Source of the DNA: Chlorobiota bacterium
GTDB taxonomy: Bacteria; Bacteroidota; Ignavibacteria; Kapaibacteriales; UBA961
Length of the DNA stretch: 64,000 nt
Direction: 5' to 3'
Assembly (NCBI GenBank): GCA_014191195.1
Contig: BJGZ01000005.1
Location: 1,557-65,556 of the forward strand
Positions 8,610 to 18,439 of this stretch are shown here, piece by piece (positions within the stretch are counted from its first letter, which is position 1; the number at the start of each line of letters is the position of its first letter). A program made the translations under genes and the position numbers. The notes beneath the pieces were generated by a model. That model searched no databases. It worked only from the letters and a program-made list of their open reading frames with translations, and was not told the DNA's origin.

Positions 8610-9641
8610 ATGAAAAATATTCTTATAAAAATAACTTTTATTGTTCTTAGCCTTTCTATGTATTATGAGGCTTTGTCAGATTCAAAAACAATTAATGGCA
8701 ATCTATTTGTTACTACTACTACTACTGTTACAACAACTGCGGTTACAGTAAGAGATTGTGATGGGAATGTAATTAGAACTATTCCTGCAACTTCTAATAG
8801 TTATTCAAAACAATCTGCTATACCTAGTAGTGGGCAAACAATTCGTTTTAAAGTGTACAGAAAAGATCCATCTGGAAATACATATCTTTATCAAGACGAT
8901 GTAAGTATCAATTCAATTGGTTACAATGTTTCTAATGGTTCATATTCCTATACATTAAGTAATGCTTTACTTGTAAATAGTAGATATAACTACTTAGTGA
9001 GAGTTTATTTCTCCACTGATACCTACGCTACTATGTTAGAAGAACAAGAATTCTCTATTTCTAGTGCAAGTGCAATTATGCCTGTAGGTACCGTTATTTC
9101 ATATGTTGGTAATAATGGTAATGTAAGTACTTTAGAAGGTGGTGGATGGTTCAAATGTGATGGTAGAGCTATCAGTACTCTTACTTTAAATCTAACAGCA
9201 GATGAGATAACAGCTTTTGTAAATGTTGTTGGTAGTAATCTTCCTGATTTACGTGGTGTATTTTTAAGAGGATTAGATGATGCTAGAGGATATGATGATG
9301 ATGCAGGTACCAGAACCGGTGGCGAGGGTACAACAGGTGTAAGAAGTTTTCAAACATGTCTGATTCAAGCGCATGGTCATACAGGTACAGCTGCTGCTGA
9401 TGGCAACCACGATCATGGTGGTAATACGGGAAGTGCATCAAGAGATTATTCACATAGCACAACAAGTAATCTTTCTGGTGGTGGTTCTGCAGATGTAGCA
9501 AATAACACTTTTAACGATAATCATACACATTCTATCCCTAGTTCTGGAACTCACACTCATAGTTTGACAATAAATAGTGAAGGAGGTTTAGAAACACGTC
9601 CAGAAAACATTGCAGTATACTATCTTATACGTGGACGCTAA
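8610..9641 (+). CDS. Exported phage tail-collar-domain protein, copy 2
   Basis: The 343-residue product begins with a signal-like hydrophobic segment (about 1-22). A Thr-rich strand (TTTTTVTTTAVTV) and a fibronectin/Ig-like beta region run to about residue 150. The collar domain then follows: MPVGTVISYVG, GGWFKCDGRAIS, LPDLRGVFLRGLDD, His pairs HGH, HDH, HTH and HTH, and the ending ETRPENIAVYYLIRGR. The N-terminal half is hardly similar to the first collar protein, while the collar half is clearly homologous, so the tip is conserved and the adaptor region varies. It follows the second head-repeat gene by 53 bp. The His-rich tip is probably metal-bound as in T4 gp12 (inference from family). 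Confidence 0.82.
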   Translation: MKNILIKITFIVLSLSMYYEALSDSKTINGNLFVTTTTTVTTTAVTVRDCDGNVIRTIPATSNSYSKQSAIPSSGQTIRFKVYRKDPSGNTYLYQDDVSINSIGYNVSNGSYSYTLSNALLVNSRYNYLVRVYFSTDTYATMLEEQEFSISSASAIMPVGTVISYVGNNGNVSTLEGGGWFKCDGRAISTLTLNLTADEITAFVNVVGSNLPDLRGVFLRGLDDARGYDDDAGTRTGGEGTTGVRSFQTCLIQAHGHTGTAAADGNHDHGGNTGSASRDYSHSTTSNLSGGGSADVANNTFNDNHTHSIPSSGTHTHSLTINSEGGLETRPENIAVYYLIRGR

Positions 9642-9647
9642 ATTAAC

Positions 9648-9679
9648 TTTGCCTATAATATAGATAAATACTATATTTG
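9648..9679 (+). promoter_or_regulatory. Bacteroidota-type promoter for rpmH operon
   Basis: TTTG at 9648-9651, a 20-bp spacer, then TATATTTG at 9672-9679, an exact fit to TTTG-N19/20-TAnnTTTG. The start codon of rpmH is 41 bp beyond the -7 box. Confidence 0.75.
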
Positions 9680-9720
9680 CAATTCCAAAATGAAAATACA
9701 ATACACAATAAAGATCTGAA

Positions 9721-9861
9721 ATGAAAAGAACCTATCAACCAAGTAAGCGCAAGCGCAAAAATGTTCATGGCTTCCGCGCACGTATGAAAACTAAAAATGG
9801 ACGTAAAGTATTGGCAAGAAGAAGAGCTAAAGGACGCCAGCGTTTAACTGTTTCTGATTAG
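9721..9861 (+). CDS. rpmH: 50S ribosomal protein L34
   Basis: A 46-residue, Arg/Lys-rich product starting [18 protein letters not shown] and containing [20 protein letters not shown], the universally conserved L34 sequence at full family length. L34 is a component of the large ribosomal subunit. It is followed by rnpA and yidD, the classic rpmH-rnpA-yidD order. In many genomes yidC comes next, but here a thiolase gene does. A strong promoter lies just upstream. Confidence 0.97.
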   Translation: MKRTYQPSKRKRKNVHGFRARMKTKNGRKVLARRRAKGRQRLTVSD

Positions 9862-9883
9862 TAGAAACATAAATTATTTTTTG

Positions 9884-9912
9884 AATATGCCTCCGTTTTG
9901 CGGGGGCATATT
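9884..9912 (+). terminator. Hairpin between rpmH and rnpA (attenuator or processing site)
   Basis: A 12-bp stem, AATATGCCTCCG (9884-9895) with CGGGGGCATATT (9901-9912), has one G-U pair and a 5-base loop. Only a short T-rich stretch follows, so partial termination or RNA processing that sets a high L34:RnpA ratio is more likely than full termination. Confidence 0.6.
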
Positions 9913-9929
9913 TGTTTGCACTCATATGT

Positions 9930-10364
9930 ATGAATATTAAAACTGTTAAAGGTAGATTGCAAGTTATATCAGCTTTTAAAAAAGGTAAGAGATTTACTTT
10001 GCCAGAAGCTATGGTTTCTGTAAGACCACGTTTCTTTGCTCAAGAATATGATGCACCAAAAAATTCAGAGAATTCACTGTTTATTGTATGCTCTGTCAGA
10101 AAAAAAATAGCACCACATGCAGTAATAAGAAATCGCTTAAAACGCCTAGTCAAAGAAAGTGTTCGACAATATATTCGCACACATGCAGAAAAGAAAAATA
10201 TTTCCATTCTGTTAACACTTGCATTTAATTGGAATATTGCTCCAAAAAGACCTCATGATATTGCTTTGCAAGATATATATCCAATTGTACAACAATTATT
10301 AGATAATGCTTGTGAGTATTTTGCACGAAATGAAAAGCAAAAAACAAAAGGGAAACAAGAATGA
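9930..10364 (+). CDS. rnpA: Ribonuclease P protein component
   Basis: The protein cofactor of RNase P, which matures tRNA 5' ends. From the ATG at 9930 it is 144 residues. The frame extends upstream to a TTG at 9912, but that start sits in the hairpin and adds residues the family lacks. The signature [13 protein letters not shown] (RNR motif) and the N-terminal [16 protein letters not shown] are typical. The C-terminal tail is Lys-rich. It overlaps yidD by 4 bp (ATGA), indicating translational coupling. Confidence 0.93.
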   Translation: MNIKTVKGRLQVISAFKKGKRFTLPEAMVSVRPRFFAQEYDAPKNSENSLFIVCSVRKKIAPHAVIRNRLKRLVKESVRQYIRTHAEKKNISILLTLAFNWNIAPKRPHDIALQDIYPIVQQLLDNACEYFARNEKQKTKGKQE

Positions 10365-10570
10365 AATATCTTTTTCTACTTATCTTGCGATTGTATAAAC
10401 AATTAATATCGCCATATTTAGCCCCATCTTGTCGATTTCATCCAACATGCTCTGTCTATGCAATGGAAGCAATTCAACAATATGGTGCCATAAAAGGTGC
10501 TTTTTTAGCTATAAAAAGAATAAGTAAATGTCATCCATTTCATCCTGGTGGATTTGATCCTGTTCCATAA
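10361..10570 (+). CDS. yidD: Membrane protein insertion efficiency factor
   Basis: A 69-residue YidD family protein with the Cys-containing motif [17 protein letters not shown] and the ending [12 protein letters not shown]. YidD assists YidC-dependent membrane insertion at the inner leaflet. Its start overlaps the rnpA stop by 4 bp. The usual downstream yidC is absent here. Confidence 0.95.
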   Translation: MKYLFLLILRLYKQLISPYLAPSCRFHPTCSVYAMEAIQQYGAIKGAFLAIKRISKCHPFHPGGFDPVP

Positions 10571-10584
10571 AAAAGAATAATACT

Positions 10585-11787
10585 ATGAATGAAGTATATA
10601 TCATTGAACCTGTCCGTACACCTATAGGAAAATATGGTGGTGCATTAAGCAGCATTAGGCCTGACGATTTATGTGCATTAACGATAAAAGAATTGATACA
10701 AAGAACATCAATTCCTATAGATATCATTGATGATGTAATAATAGGTTGTGCAAATCAGGCAGGAGAAGACAATCGTAATATTGCTAGAATGTCTTCTTTA
10801 TTAGCAGGATTGCCATATTCTGTCCCAGGCGTAACTGTAAATAGATTATGTGCATCTTCGCTAGAAGCGATTATACAAGGAGCAAGAGCAATAAAATCAG
10901 GAGAAGCAGATATTATTATTGCAGGTGGCGTAGAATCAATGAGTAGGGCACCTTATTCTTTCCCAAAAAATGCAACAGGATCACCATTATTTGGCAATCT
11001 AACAGCATATGATACAGCATTGGGATGGCGATATCCTAATCCTGCAATGGCATCTATGTTTCCGCTAGAACCAATGGGTGAAACAGCTGAAAATATAGCA
11101 GAACGCTGGAATATTTCAAGAGAAGATCAAGATATATATGCAGTGAATTCTCATAAAAAAGCATGTGAAGCCCAAGAGTCTGGAGCATTTATTGATGAAA
11201 TTGTCCATGTGCCAATTCCAGGAAAAAAGGGTCAGATATCGTATGTTGAAAAAGATGAACAACCAAGACATGACACGTCAACAGAAAAACTTTCAGTATT
11301 ATCAGCAGCATTTAGAAAAGGCGGAACAGTAACAGCAGGAAATTCATCTTCATTAAATGATGGTGCCACAGCTGTATTGCTAGCAAGCAAAAAAGCAGTT
11401 GAAATGTATAATTTACAACCGATAGCAAAATATATAGCGTCTGGCTCAGCAGGAGTAGACCCAAGAATAATGGGAATTGGGCCAGTATATGCAATACAAA
11501 AAGCATTGCAACATAGTGGACTAAAAATATCAGATATAGGATTATGTGAAATCAATGAAGCATTTGCAGCACAAACCCTAGCATGTATAAGAGAATTAGG
11601 TTTGAATCCAGACATAGTAAATATACATGGAGGAGCAATAGCTTTAGGACATCCATTAGGAATGAGTGGCGGAAGAATAGCAGGCCATTTAGCTAGAACA
11701 ATGAAAAAAAATGATATTAAGTATGGAATTGCATCATTGTGTATAGGCGTAGGACAAGGCCTAGCAATAATAATAGAGAAAGTGTAA
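10585..11787 (+). CDS. Thiolase (acetyl-CoA / 3-oxoadipyl-CoA acyltransferase type)
   Basis: A 400-residue type II thiolase: N-terminal VRTPIGKYGG, nucleophilic Cys89 in NRLCASS, GGVESMSRAP, NEAFA, the catalytic His loop GGAIALGHPLGMSGGR, and the second catalytic Cys in CIGVGQGLA. The details GCANQAGEDNRN and CIGVGQG resemble PcaF/PaaJ thiolases more than plain acetoacetyl-CoA thiolases. It cleaves or condenses 3-oxoacyl-CoA with CoA in fatty-acid or aromatic-acid metabolism; the substrate cannot be fixed from sequence. It begins 14 bp after yidD, so it is probably in the rpmH transcript, an unusual neighbour. Confidence 0.9.
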   Translation: MNEVYIIEPVRTPIGKYGGALSSIRPDDLCALTIKELIQRTSIPIDIIDDVIIGCANQAGEDNRNIARMSSLLAGLPYSVPGVTVNRLCASSLEAIIQGARAIKSGEADIIIAGGVESMSRAPYSFPKNATGSPLFGNLTAYDTALGWRYPNPAMASMFPLEPMGETAENIAERWNISREDQDIYAVNSHKKACEAQESGAFIDEIVHVPIPGKKGQISYVEKDEQPRHDTSTEKLSVLSAAFRKGGTVTAGNSSSLNDGATAVLLASKKAVEMYNLQPIAKYIASGSAGVDPRIMGIGPVYAIQKALQHSGLKISDIGLCEINEAFAAQTLACIRELGLNPDIVNIHGGAIALGHPLGMSGGRIAGHLARTMKKNDIKYGIASLCIGVGQGLAIIIEKV

Positions 11788-11828
11788 AGTAAAACATAAA
11801 AAAGAATATCGAATAATCATGAAAAGTG

Positions 11829-11860
11829 ATTGGTAATTATACCGCGATAATGTATTTTCG
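11829..11860 (+). promoter_or_regulatory. Probable promoter for secDF
   Basis: ATTG (11829-11832), a 20-bp spacer, then TATTTTCG (11853-11860): one mismatch from the Bacteroidota consensus in each box, in the right place between the thiolase stop and secD. Confidence 0.45.
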
Positions 11861-11901
11861 CATCTTCTATTTTTTAGATTTATACCGATTTCGAATTACT
11901 G

Positions 11902-11916
11902 CCGATTTATCGGAGG
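11902..11916 (+). promoter_or_regulatory. Hairpin overlapping a strong Shine-Dalgarno before secD
   Basis: CCGAT (11902-11906) pairs with ATCGG (11909-11913). The last two G's are part of the GGAGG at 11912-11916, which lies 7 bp before the TTG start. A second CCGAT at 11885-11889 could compete for the same partner. Strong SD sequences are otherwise scarce in this window, so this site also helps to fix the TTG start. Confidence 0.5.
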
Positions 11917-11923
11917 AACAGCG

Positions 11924-14110
11924 TTGAACAGTAAAAAATTCTGGCGTTATGTCACCATTATTGGACCGCTATTAGCGGGTATCATTATTTTATGGCCAAC
12001 ATATACAGCCTATGATTTAGAGCGCGAAGAGCAAGAAGCTCAAAACCGTGCTATTAATGGTAAAGACAGTACAGCTCTTGCCACATTTGAAAACCTGCAT
12101 GGCGAAACATATCGTACAGCTAAGCTTAATCGTATTAAGTTGGGCCTTGACTTACGAGGTGGTATGTATGTTATGATGGAAGTTGCCGTAGATACATTAT
12201 TGCGTGAAACAGCTGCAAGAGAAACTATCGATGAAATATTCGATGAAGTTATCAAGGCTACACACAATGAAGCAGAAGCATCAAGTGCAGATTATTTAGA
12301 TGTATTTTTTGCCAATTTTGACAGAATAGCTCGTCCTAAAGGCAAATCTCTTATATCTTATTTTGACGTGCCAGGTGTTCAAGACGTTACAGATGAAAAA
12401 GTGAAAACTAAACTTCGTGACGATGTTAACGGTGCTATCGATCAAGCTTTGGAAGTTATTCGCCAACGTATTGATAAATTTGGTGTTAGCGAGCCAAGCA
12501 TTAGTAAGCAAGGTTCACGTAGAATAGTATTAGAATTACCGGGTGTAAATAATGAGAAAGAAATGCGTCAGCTTCTTTCTACTACTGCACGTTTGGAATT
12601 TAAACTTGTAAGAAACAATGCTGATATTATTAAAGCATTGTATCGTATTGATGAATATTTAGCACGTTCTTCAAAAAAAGCAAATTCTACAGTTGACACT
12701 GCAATAGCTTTAGCAGATTCTACAATTAAAGCAGATTCAAGTGCAAAAGTAGATACAGCTAAAAACATAGCAAATGCTTCAGCCAAAAAGGGTAAGAAAG
12801 TTGCTAAACTAGCTGATGCAGCCAAAAAGGGAGATACTACTAAAGTAGATTCAACCAAAGTAGATTCTACAGCTAAAACAGCAGCAGCAGATTCTGCAGA
12901 TCCATATAAGAAAGTAAAAGACGCAGATAAACCTAAAAGATATCAGCAAGATCATCAGTTAACAACATTATTGCAAATCTTCCCACTAGATCAAGAAGGT
13001 AGATTTATAAGCAAAAATGGTGAACCGATGTTATTATACAAAGAATCACAAGTTCCAGATTTAGAATATGTGATTTATGTAACATCTAAAGGTTATGCTA
13101 AATTTAAAGAATTGATGTCAAGAACAGATATATCAAGAATTGTACCTTCAGATTTACAATTATTGCGTTCTGCTAAACCATTTAATGTATCAAAAGATGG
13201 CCGTGATACAACATATGCATTATGGTGTGTATTGGCAGCCCCACAATTAACTGGTGAATATATTACCGATGCAAGAGCATCTTCAGATCCAATGAGTAAT
13301 CAACCAGTTGTTATGATGGAAATGGATCAAGAAGGTTCAGAAAAATGGGCTGATATTACTGGTAAAAATATCAAAAAGAAAATAGCAATTGTATTGGATG
13401 ATCAAGTGTATTCTGCACCTGTAGTTCAAAATAAAATAGCAGGCGGAAGTTCACAGATTACCGGTATGGATAGTCCAGAAGAAGCAAGATTATTAGAAAT
13501 TGTATTGAAAGCTGGTGCCCTAAAAGCTCCAGTTAAAATAGTAGAAGAGCGTCTTGTTGGGCCTTCATTAGGAGAAGATTCAATACGCAGAGGTTTAATT
13601 GCATCTGGCATAGCATTCTTCTTGGTTATCTTATTTATGACGATGTATTATTCAACTGCAGGGATAGTTGCCAATTTGGCAGTTATGATAAATGTTCTGT
13701 TAATTCTTTCTATTATGACACCAGTTGTAATTGCAGGAGGAGGAACATTAACATTGCCGGGTATTGCAGGAATTATATTGACAATTGGTATGGCGGTGGA
13801 TGCAAATATCTTAGTATTTGAACGTGTTAGAGAAGAATTATCTAAAGGAAGAACATTAAGAGCCGCTATAGATGAAGGATTTAGAAGAGCATTAAATGCT
13901 ATTTTGGATTCAAATACAACGTCATTTATGACAGGTATGATACTATTCCTATTGGGAACAGGTCCTGTACAGGGATTTGCTTTAACATTAATGATTGGTA
14001 TTCTTACAACACTCTTTACAGCATTTGTTGTATCAAGAGCAATGATTGAACTTATGATGGCAAGCGGTAAACCAGTCAACTTTGGTCAACCAATTGCAAC
14101 TGCACAATAA
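11924..14110 (+). CDS. secD: Protein translocase subunit SecD
   Basis: SecD uses the proton-motive force to pull preproteins from SecYEG on the periplasmic side. The 728-residue product has TM1 at about 9-27, the GLDLRGG motif, a periplasmic P1 region, and five C-terminal TM helices including TIGMAVDANILVFERVREE. Residues about 248-326 are a low-complexity insert rich in Ala, Lys, Asp and Thr (VDST and ADST repeats) within the periplasmic domain. The TTG start is chosen because of the GGAGG 7 bp upstream and the family-like N-terminus. secF follows after 18 bp, also with a GGAG. Confidence 0.95.
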   Translation: MNSKKFWRYVTIIGPLLAGIIILWPTYTAYDLEREEQEAQNRAINGKDSTALATFENLHGETYRTAKLNRIKLGLDLRGGMYVMMEVAVDTLLRETAARETIDEIFDEVIKATHNEAEASSADYLDVFFANFDRIARPKGKSLISYFDVPGVQDVTDEKVKTKLRDDVNGAIDQALEVIRQRIDKFGVSEPSISKQGSRRIVLELPGVNNEKEMRQLLSTTARLEFKLVRNNADIIKALYRIDEYLARSSKKANSTVDTAIALADSTIKADSSAKVDTAKNIANASAKKGKKVAKLADAAKKGDTTKVDSTKVDSTAKTAAADSADPYKKVKDADKPKRYQQDHQLTTLLQIFPLDQEGRFISKNGEPMLLYKESQVPDLEYVIYVTSKGYAKFKELMSRTDISRIVPSDLQLLRSAKPFNVSKDGRDTTYALWCVLAAPQLTGEYITDARASSDPMSNQPVVMMEMDQEGSEKWADITGKNIKKKIAIVLDDQVYSAPVVQNKIAGGSSQITGMDSPEEARLLEIVLKAGALKAPVKIVEERLVGPSLGEDSIRRGLIASGIAFFLVILFMTMYYSTAGIVANLAVMINVLLILSIMTPVVIAGGGTLTLPGIAGIILTIGMAVDANILVFERVREELSKGRTLRAAIDEGFRRALNAILDSNTTSFMTGMILFLLGTGPVQGFALTLMIGILTTLFTAFVVSRAMIELMMASGKPVNFGQPIATAQ

Positions 14111-14128
14111 GAAAACGGAGATTTATAC

Positions 14129-15085
14129 ATGCAATTCTTTTCAAAAACGAATATAGATTTCCTAAGCAAACGAACAATGTTTGTGTGGTTTTCAATAGTA
14201 TTAAATATCATCGGCATTGTTGCCCCTTTTGTTTTAGGTTTACGCTTTGGTATAGATTTTTCTGGTGGTTCAGAAATTGCAATTCAATTATCTAAAACAG
14301 AAAATGTTTCTTTGATTCGTGAAGCAATTGACAAAGCAAATTTGGACGGTGCTGAAATCAAGTCATTTGGTGCTGCAAATCAATATTTAATAAGAATCCC
14401 TGCAACTTCTTATACAAAAGATCCTTCACAAACGGTAGTTGATGCTATACAAAAAGCATTCCCTTCTGAAACTGTAGTGATGCTAAAAAAGGATAGTATT
14501 GGTCCTAAAGTAGGAGAAGAATTACGTAATAAAGCATTGATAGCTGTTGTATTAGCAATATTTGCAATCGGTATATATATTGCTTTCAGATTTGAATTTT
14601 TATATGGTCTTGGTGCCGCTGTAGCATTGTTACATGATGTTTTAGTGACTTTAGCTTTAGTAACAATATTTAGTAAATTAGGTATCATAAACTTAGAAAT
14701 TAATCAGTCTATGATAGCAGCTTTCCTTACAGTTGTGGGCTTTTCTGTTCATGATACAGTTATTATTTTTGATCGTATCAGAGAAAATAGAGAACACCAC
14801 AAAGGTATGAATTTAATAAGCTTAATGAATTTAAGTATCAATGAAACCCTTAGCCGAAGTGTCAACACTGTTATGACAGTTGTTTTGGTATTATTAACAT
14901 TGGTATTATTAGGCGGTGAGGTTCTTCAAGGATTTGCATTTACCATGTTAGTTGGTATTGTTACTGGTACATACTCTTCTATTTATATTGCAAGTGCTTT
15001 TGTTATCTGGTTTATGGATAAAGTAAAGCATTCACATTTGGAAGAAGATTTTCAAAAGAAAAAACTAAAGCCAGCTAAAGTATAG
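14129..15085 (+). CDS. secF: Protein translocase subunit SecF
   Basis: The 318-residue partner of SecD: TM1, the GIDFSGGSEI motif after it, a short periplasmic domain, then five TM helices with VVGFSVHDTVIIFDRIREN and NETLSRSVNT, the SecF signatures. The length is typical. It is kept as a separate gene rather than fused to secD as in many Bacteroidota. It is co-transcribed with secD (18-bp gap). The Lys-rich C-terminus is cytoplasmic. Confidence 0.96.
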   Translation: MQFFSKTNIDFLSKRTMFVWFSIVLNIIGIVAPFVLGLRFGIDFSGGSEIAIQLSKTENVSLIREAIDKANLDGAEIKSFGAANQYLIRIPATSYTKDPSQTVVDAIQKAFPSETVVMLKKDSIGPKVGEELRNKALIAVVLAIFAIGIYIAFRFEFLYGLGAAVALLHDVLVTLALVTIFSKLGIINLEINQSMIAAFLTVVGFSVHDTVIIFDRIRENREHHKGMNLISLMNLSINETLSRSVNTVMTVVLVLLTLVLLGGEVLQGFAFTMLVGIVTGTYSSIYIASAFVIWFMDKVKHSHLEEDFQKKKLKPAKV

Positions 15086-15143
15086 GTAATCTAATGTCTA
15101 TCAGAATGTATTAGTACTTCTGTATAGAATAAAAATATAGAAG

Positions 15144-15180
15144 CCCCGGCTGATGTAAAACTCAGAACGGGGTATTCTTT
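15144..15180 (+). terminator. Hairpin between secF and purA
   Basis: CCCCG (15144-15148) pairs with CGGGG (15168-15172), with an inner CTGA/TCAG pair, followed by TATTCTTTT. It is probably the secDF terminator. A role as a structured purA leader is also possible because the purA start is only 31 bp beyond the right arm. Confidence 0.5.
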
Positions 15181-15194
15181 TGTATACATTCTAA

Positions 15195-17028
<1,834 letters not shown>

Positions 17029-17050
17029 ATAAATATATTATGGTATAACA

Positions 17051-17983
17051 ATGAAAAGAAGGTCATTCCTTTTTAGTGTATTAGCAAGTATTCCACTTGT
17101 AAACATCTATAAAATCTGGGCATCTGAAGTTAAGAATGCACCAAAAGAGCCAAGACAATATAAGGATATTCAAGATTTTGGCGATGAAATCCCTTTTAGA
17201 TGTCTGGTGCTTGGTGATTGGGGCACAGGTGGCTCTCTACAAAAAGATGTAGCTTTGGGAATGAATACATATGCAGAAAAAAATCCTATACAAGCAATTA
17301 TATCTACTGGTGATAATATTTATGGTAGCGGAGTAGAATCAGTTCACGATAAGCAATGGAAAACAAAGTATGAAAATATATATACCGGACAATTTATACA
17401 AAAGCCGTGGTATGCAATTTTAGGAAATCATGATCATAGAGGAAATACCGAAGCACAAATAGAATATGCAAAAATCAATAATGCATGGCATATGCCTTCC
17501 AACTATTATTCTACGATTTTTCAAGCTGGTAATGGAACTGTAGAGCTATTTGCAATAGATACCACCCCTTTTACAAAAGGCAAGCAGGAAGAACAATTAA
17601 AATGGCTTGATACATCATTGCAGGATTCAAAAGCAGATTGGAAAATAGTAACTGGACATCATATGATGAGATCTTATGGTGTCTATAAAGATCAGCAATT
17701 CATGCTTAAACATATTAAACCTTTATTAGATAAACACAAGGTAAGCTTATATATGTGTGGTCATGACCACGATATGCAACTTATCAATAATCCTGATGAT
17801 GCATTTATACATGTCACATCTGGTGCTGGAGGTGGTTCAAGAGATACTGCTTATGGAGAATTTTCTTTATATGCGGCAACGAATGGGGGATTTGCTGCAT
17901 TAACCATTAGTTCAAAAGTATTATTAATCAATATAATGGATAAAACTGGAACACTTCAATTTGCACATGCTTTAAAAAAATAA
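17051..17983 (+). CDS. Exported purple-acid-phosphatase-like metallophosphoesterase
   Basis: The 310-residue product has an N-terminal KRRSFLF plus a hydrophobic stretch, a Tat-like or Sec signal. The metallophosphoesterase motifs appear in order: LGDWGTGG, STGDNIYGSG, GNHDHRGN, TGHHMMRS and CGHDHDMQLI. The order and spacing, with Tyr in DNIY, match tartrate-resistant acid phosphatase (type 5) proteins, which bind a di-iron centre and hydrolyse phosphomonoesters outside the cytoplasm. It is single, with only 22 bp to the divergent gene and a terminator hairpin right after the stop. The physiological substrate is not predictable. Confidence 0.87.
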   Translation: MKRRSFLFSVLASIPLVNIYKIWASEVKNAPKEPRQYKDIQDFGDEIPFRCLVLGDWGTGGSLQKDVALGMNTYAEKNPIQAIISTGDNIYGSGVESVHDKQWKTKYENIYTGQFIQKPWYAILGNHDHRGNTEAQIEYAKINNAWHMPSNYYSTIFQAGNGTVELFAIDTTPFTKGKQEEQLKWLDTSLQDSKADWKIVTGHHMMRSYGVYKDQQFMLKHIKPLLDKHKVSLYMCGHDHDMQLINNPDDAFIHVTSGAGGGSRDTAYGEFSLYAATNGGFAALTISSKVLLINIMDKTGTLQFAHALKK

Positions 17984-18011
17984 AAGCCTTTGAACACAAA
18001 TTCAAAGGCTT
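17984..18011 (-). terminator. Terminator of the leftward efp-acc-gcvH unit
   Basis: A perfect 11-bp stem, AAGCCTTTGAA (17984-17994) with TTCAAAGGCTT (18001-18011), and a 6-base loop. On the minus strand it is followed by a T-rich run (complement of the A-run ending at 17983). It lies in the gap between two convergent genes and may also act weakly on the plus strand. Confidence 0.85.
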
Positions 18012-18035
18012 GATATATTCTATATGATAGTGATA

Positions 18036-18416
18036 TTATTGGCCAACTAAAGCTTTATATTCATCAACATTCATTAAAGCATCTAATTCAGAAAGATTAG
18101 ATAATTCAATTTTAATAAGCCATCCATCACCATAACAATCTTGATTAACCATTTCTGGGGCATCATTCAAAGCTCTGTTTACTTCTATTACTTTTCCACT
18201 TGCAGGTGCAAATAAATCGGCAACTGTTTTAACTGCTTCTATGCTGCCAAATACTTCGCCATTTTCGATAGAGCTTACAGAATCTGATATATCAAGATAA
18301 ACAACATCACCAAGTTCGCCTTGGGCATGTTCTGTGACACCAATAGTGCCAATATTACCTTCCACACGAATCCATTCATGATCCTTTGTGTACTTAAGTT
18401 CTGCAGGAAAATTCAT
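18036..18416 (-). CDS. gcvH: Glycine cleavage system H protein
   Basis: The lipoyl carrier protein of glycine cleavage, 126 residues from the ATG at 18416. An upstream in-frame TTG at 18434 adds six residues; the ATG is preferred because AAAGG precedes it and the family begins there. MNFPAELKYTKDHEWIRVE and the lipoylation site GSIEAVKT (Lys63) are clear. It is the last gene after accB-accC, and no gcvT or gcvP is nearby. It may act in lipoate relay or serve a glycine cleavage complex encoded elsewhere. Confidence 0.95.
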   Translation of the reverse strand: MNFPAELKYTKDHEWIRVEGNIGTIGVTEHAQGELGDVVYLDISDSVSSIENGEVFGSIEAVKTVADLFAPASGKVIEVNRALNDAPEMVNQDCYGDGWLIKIELSNLSELDALMNVDEYKALVGQ

Positions 18417-18439
18417 AGTATACCTTTGATTCAATATAA

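Noticed and set aside
1-9641. Prophage remnant
   Set aside because: Only fibre-type domains occur, each with a signal peptide; no capsid, terminase, lysis or integrase genes are present, and housekeeping genes follow directly.
11819-11836. Five-codon upstream ORF before secD as a secretion-arrest peptide
   Set aside because: Too short, without SD, and it overlaps the putative -33 region, so it is probably not transcribed.
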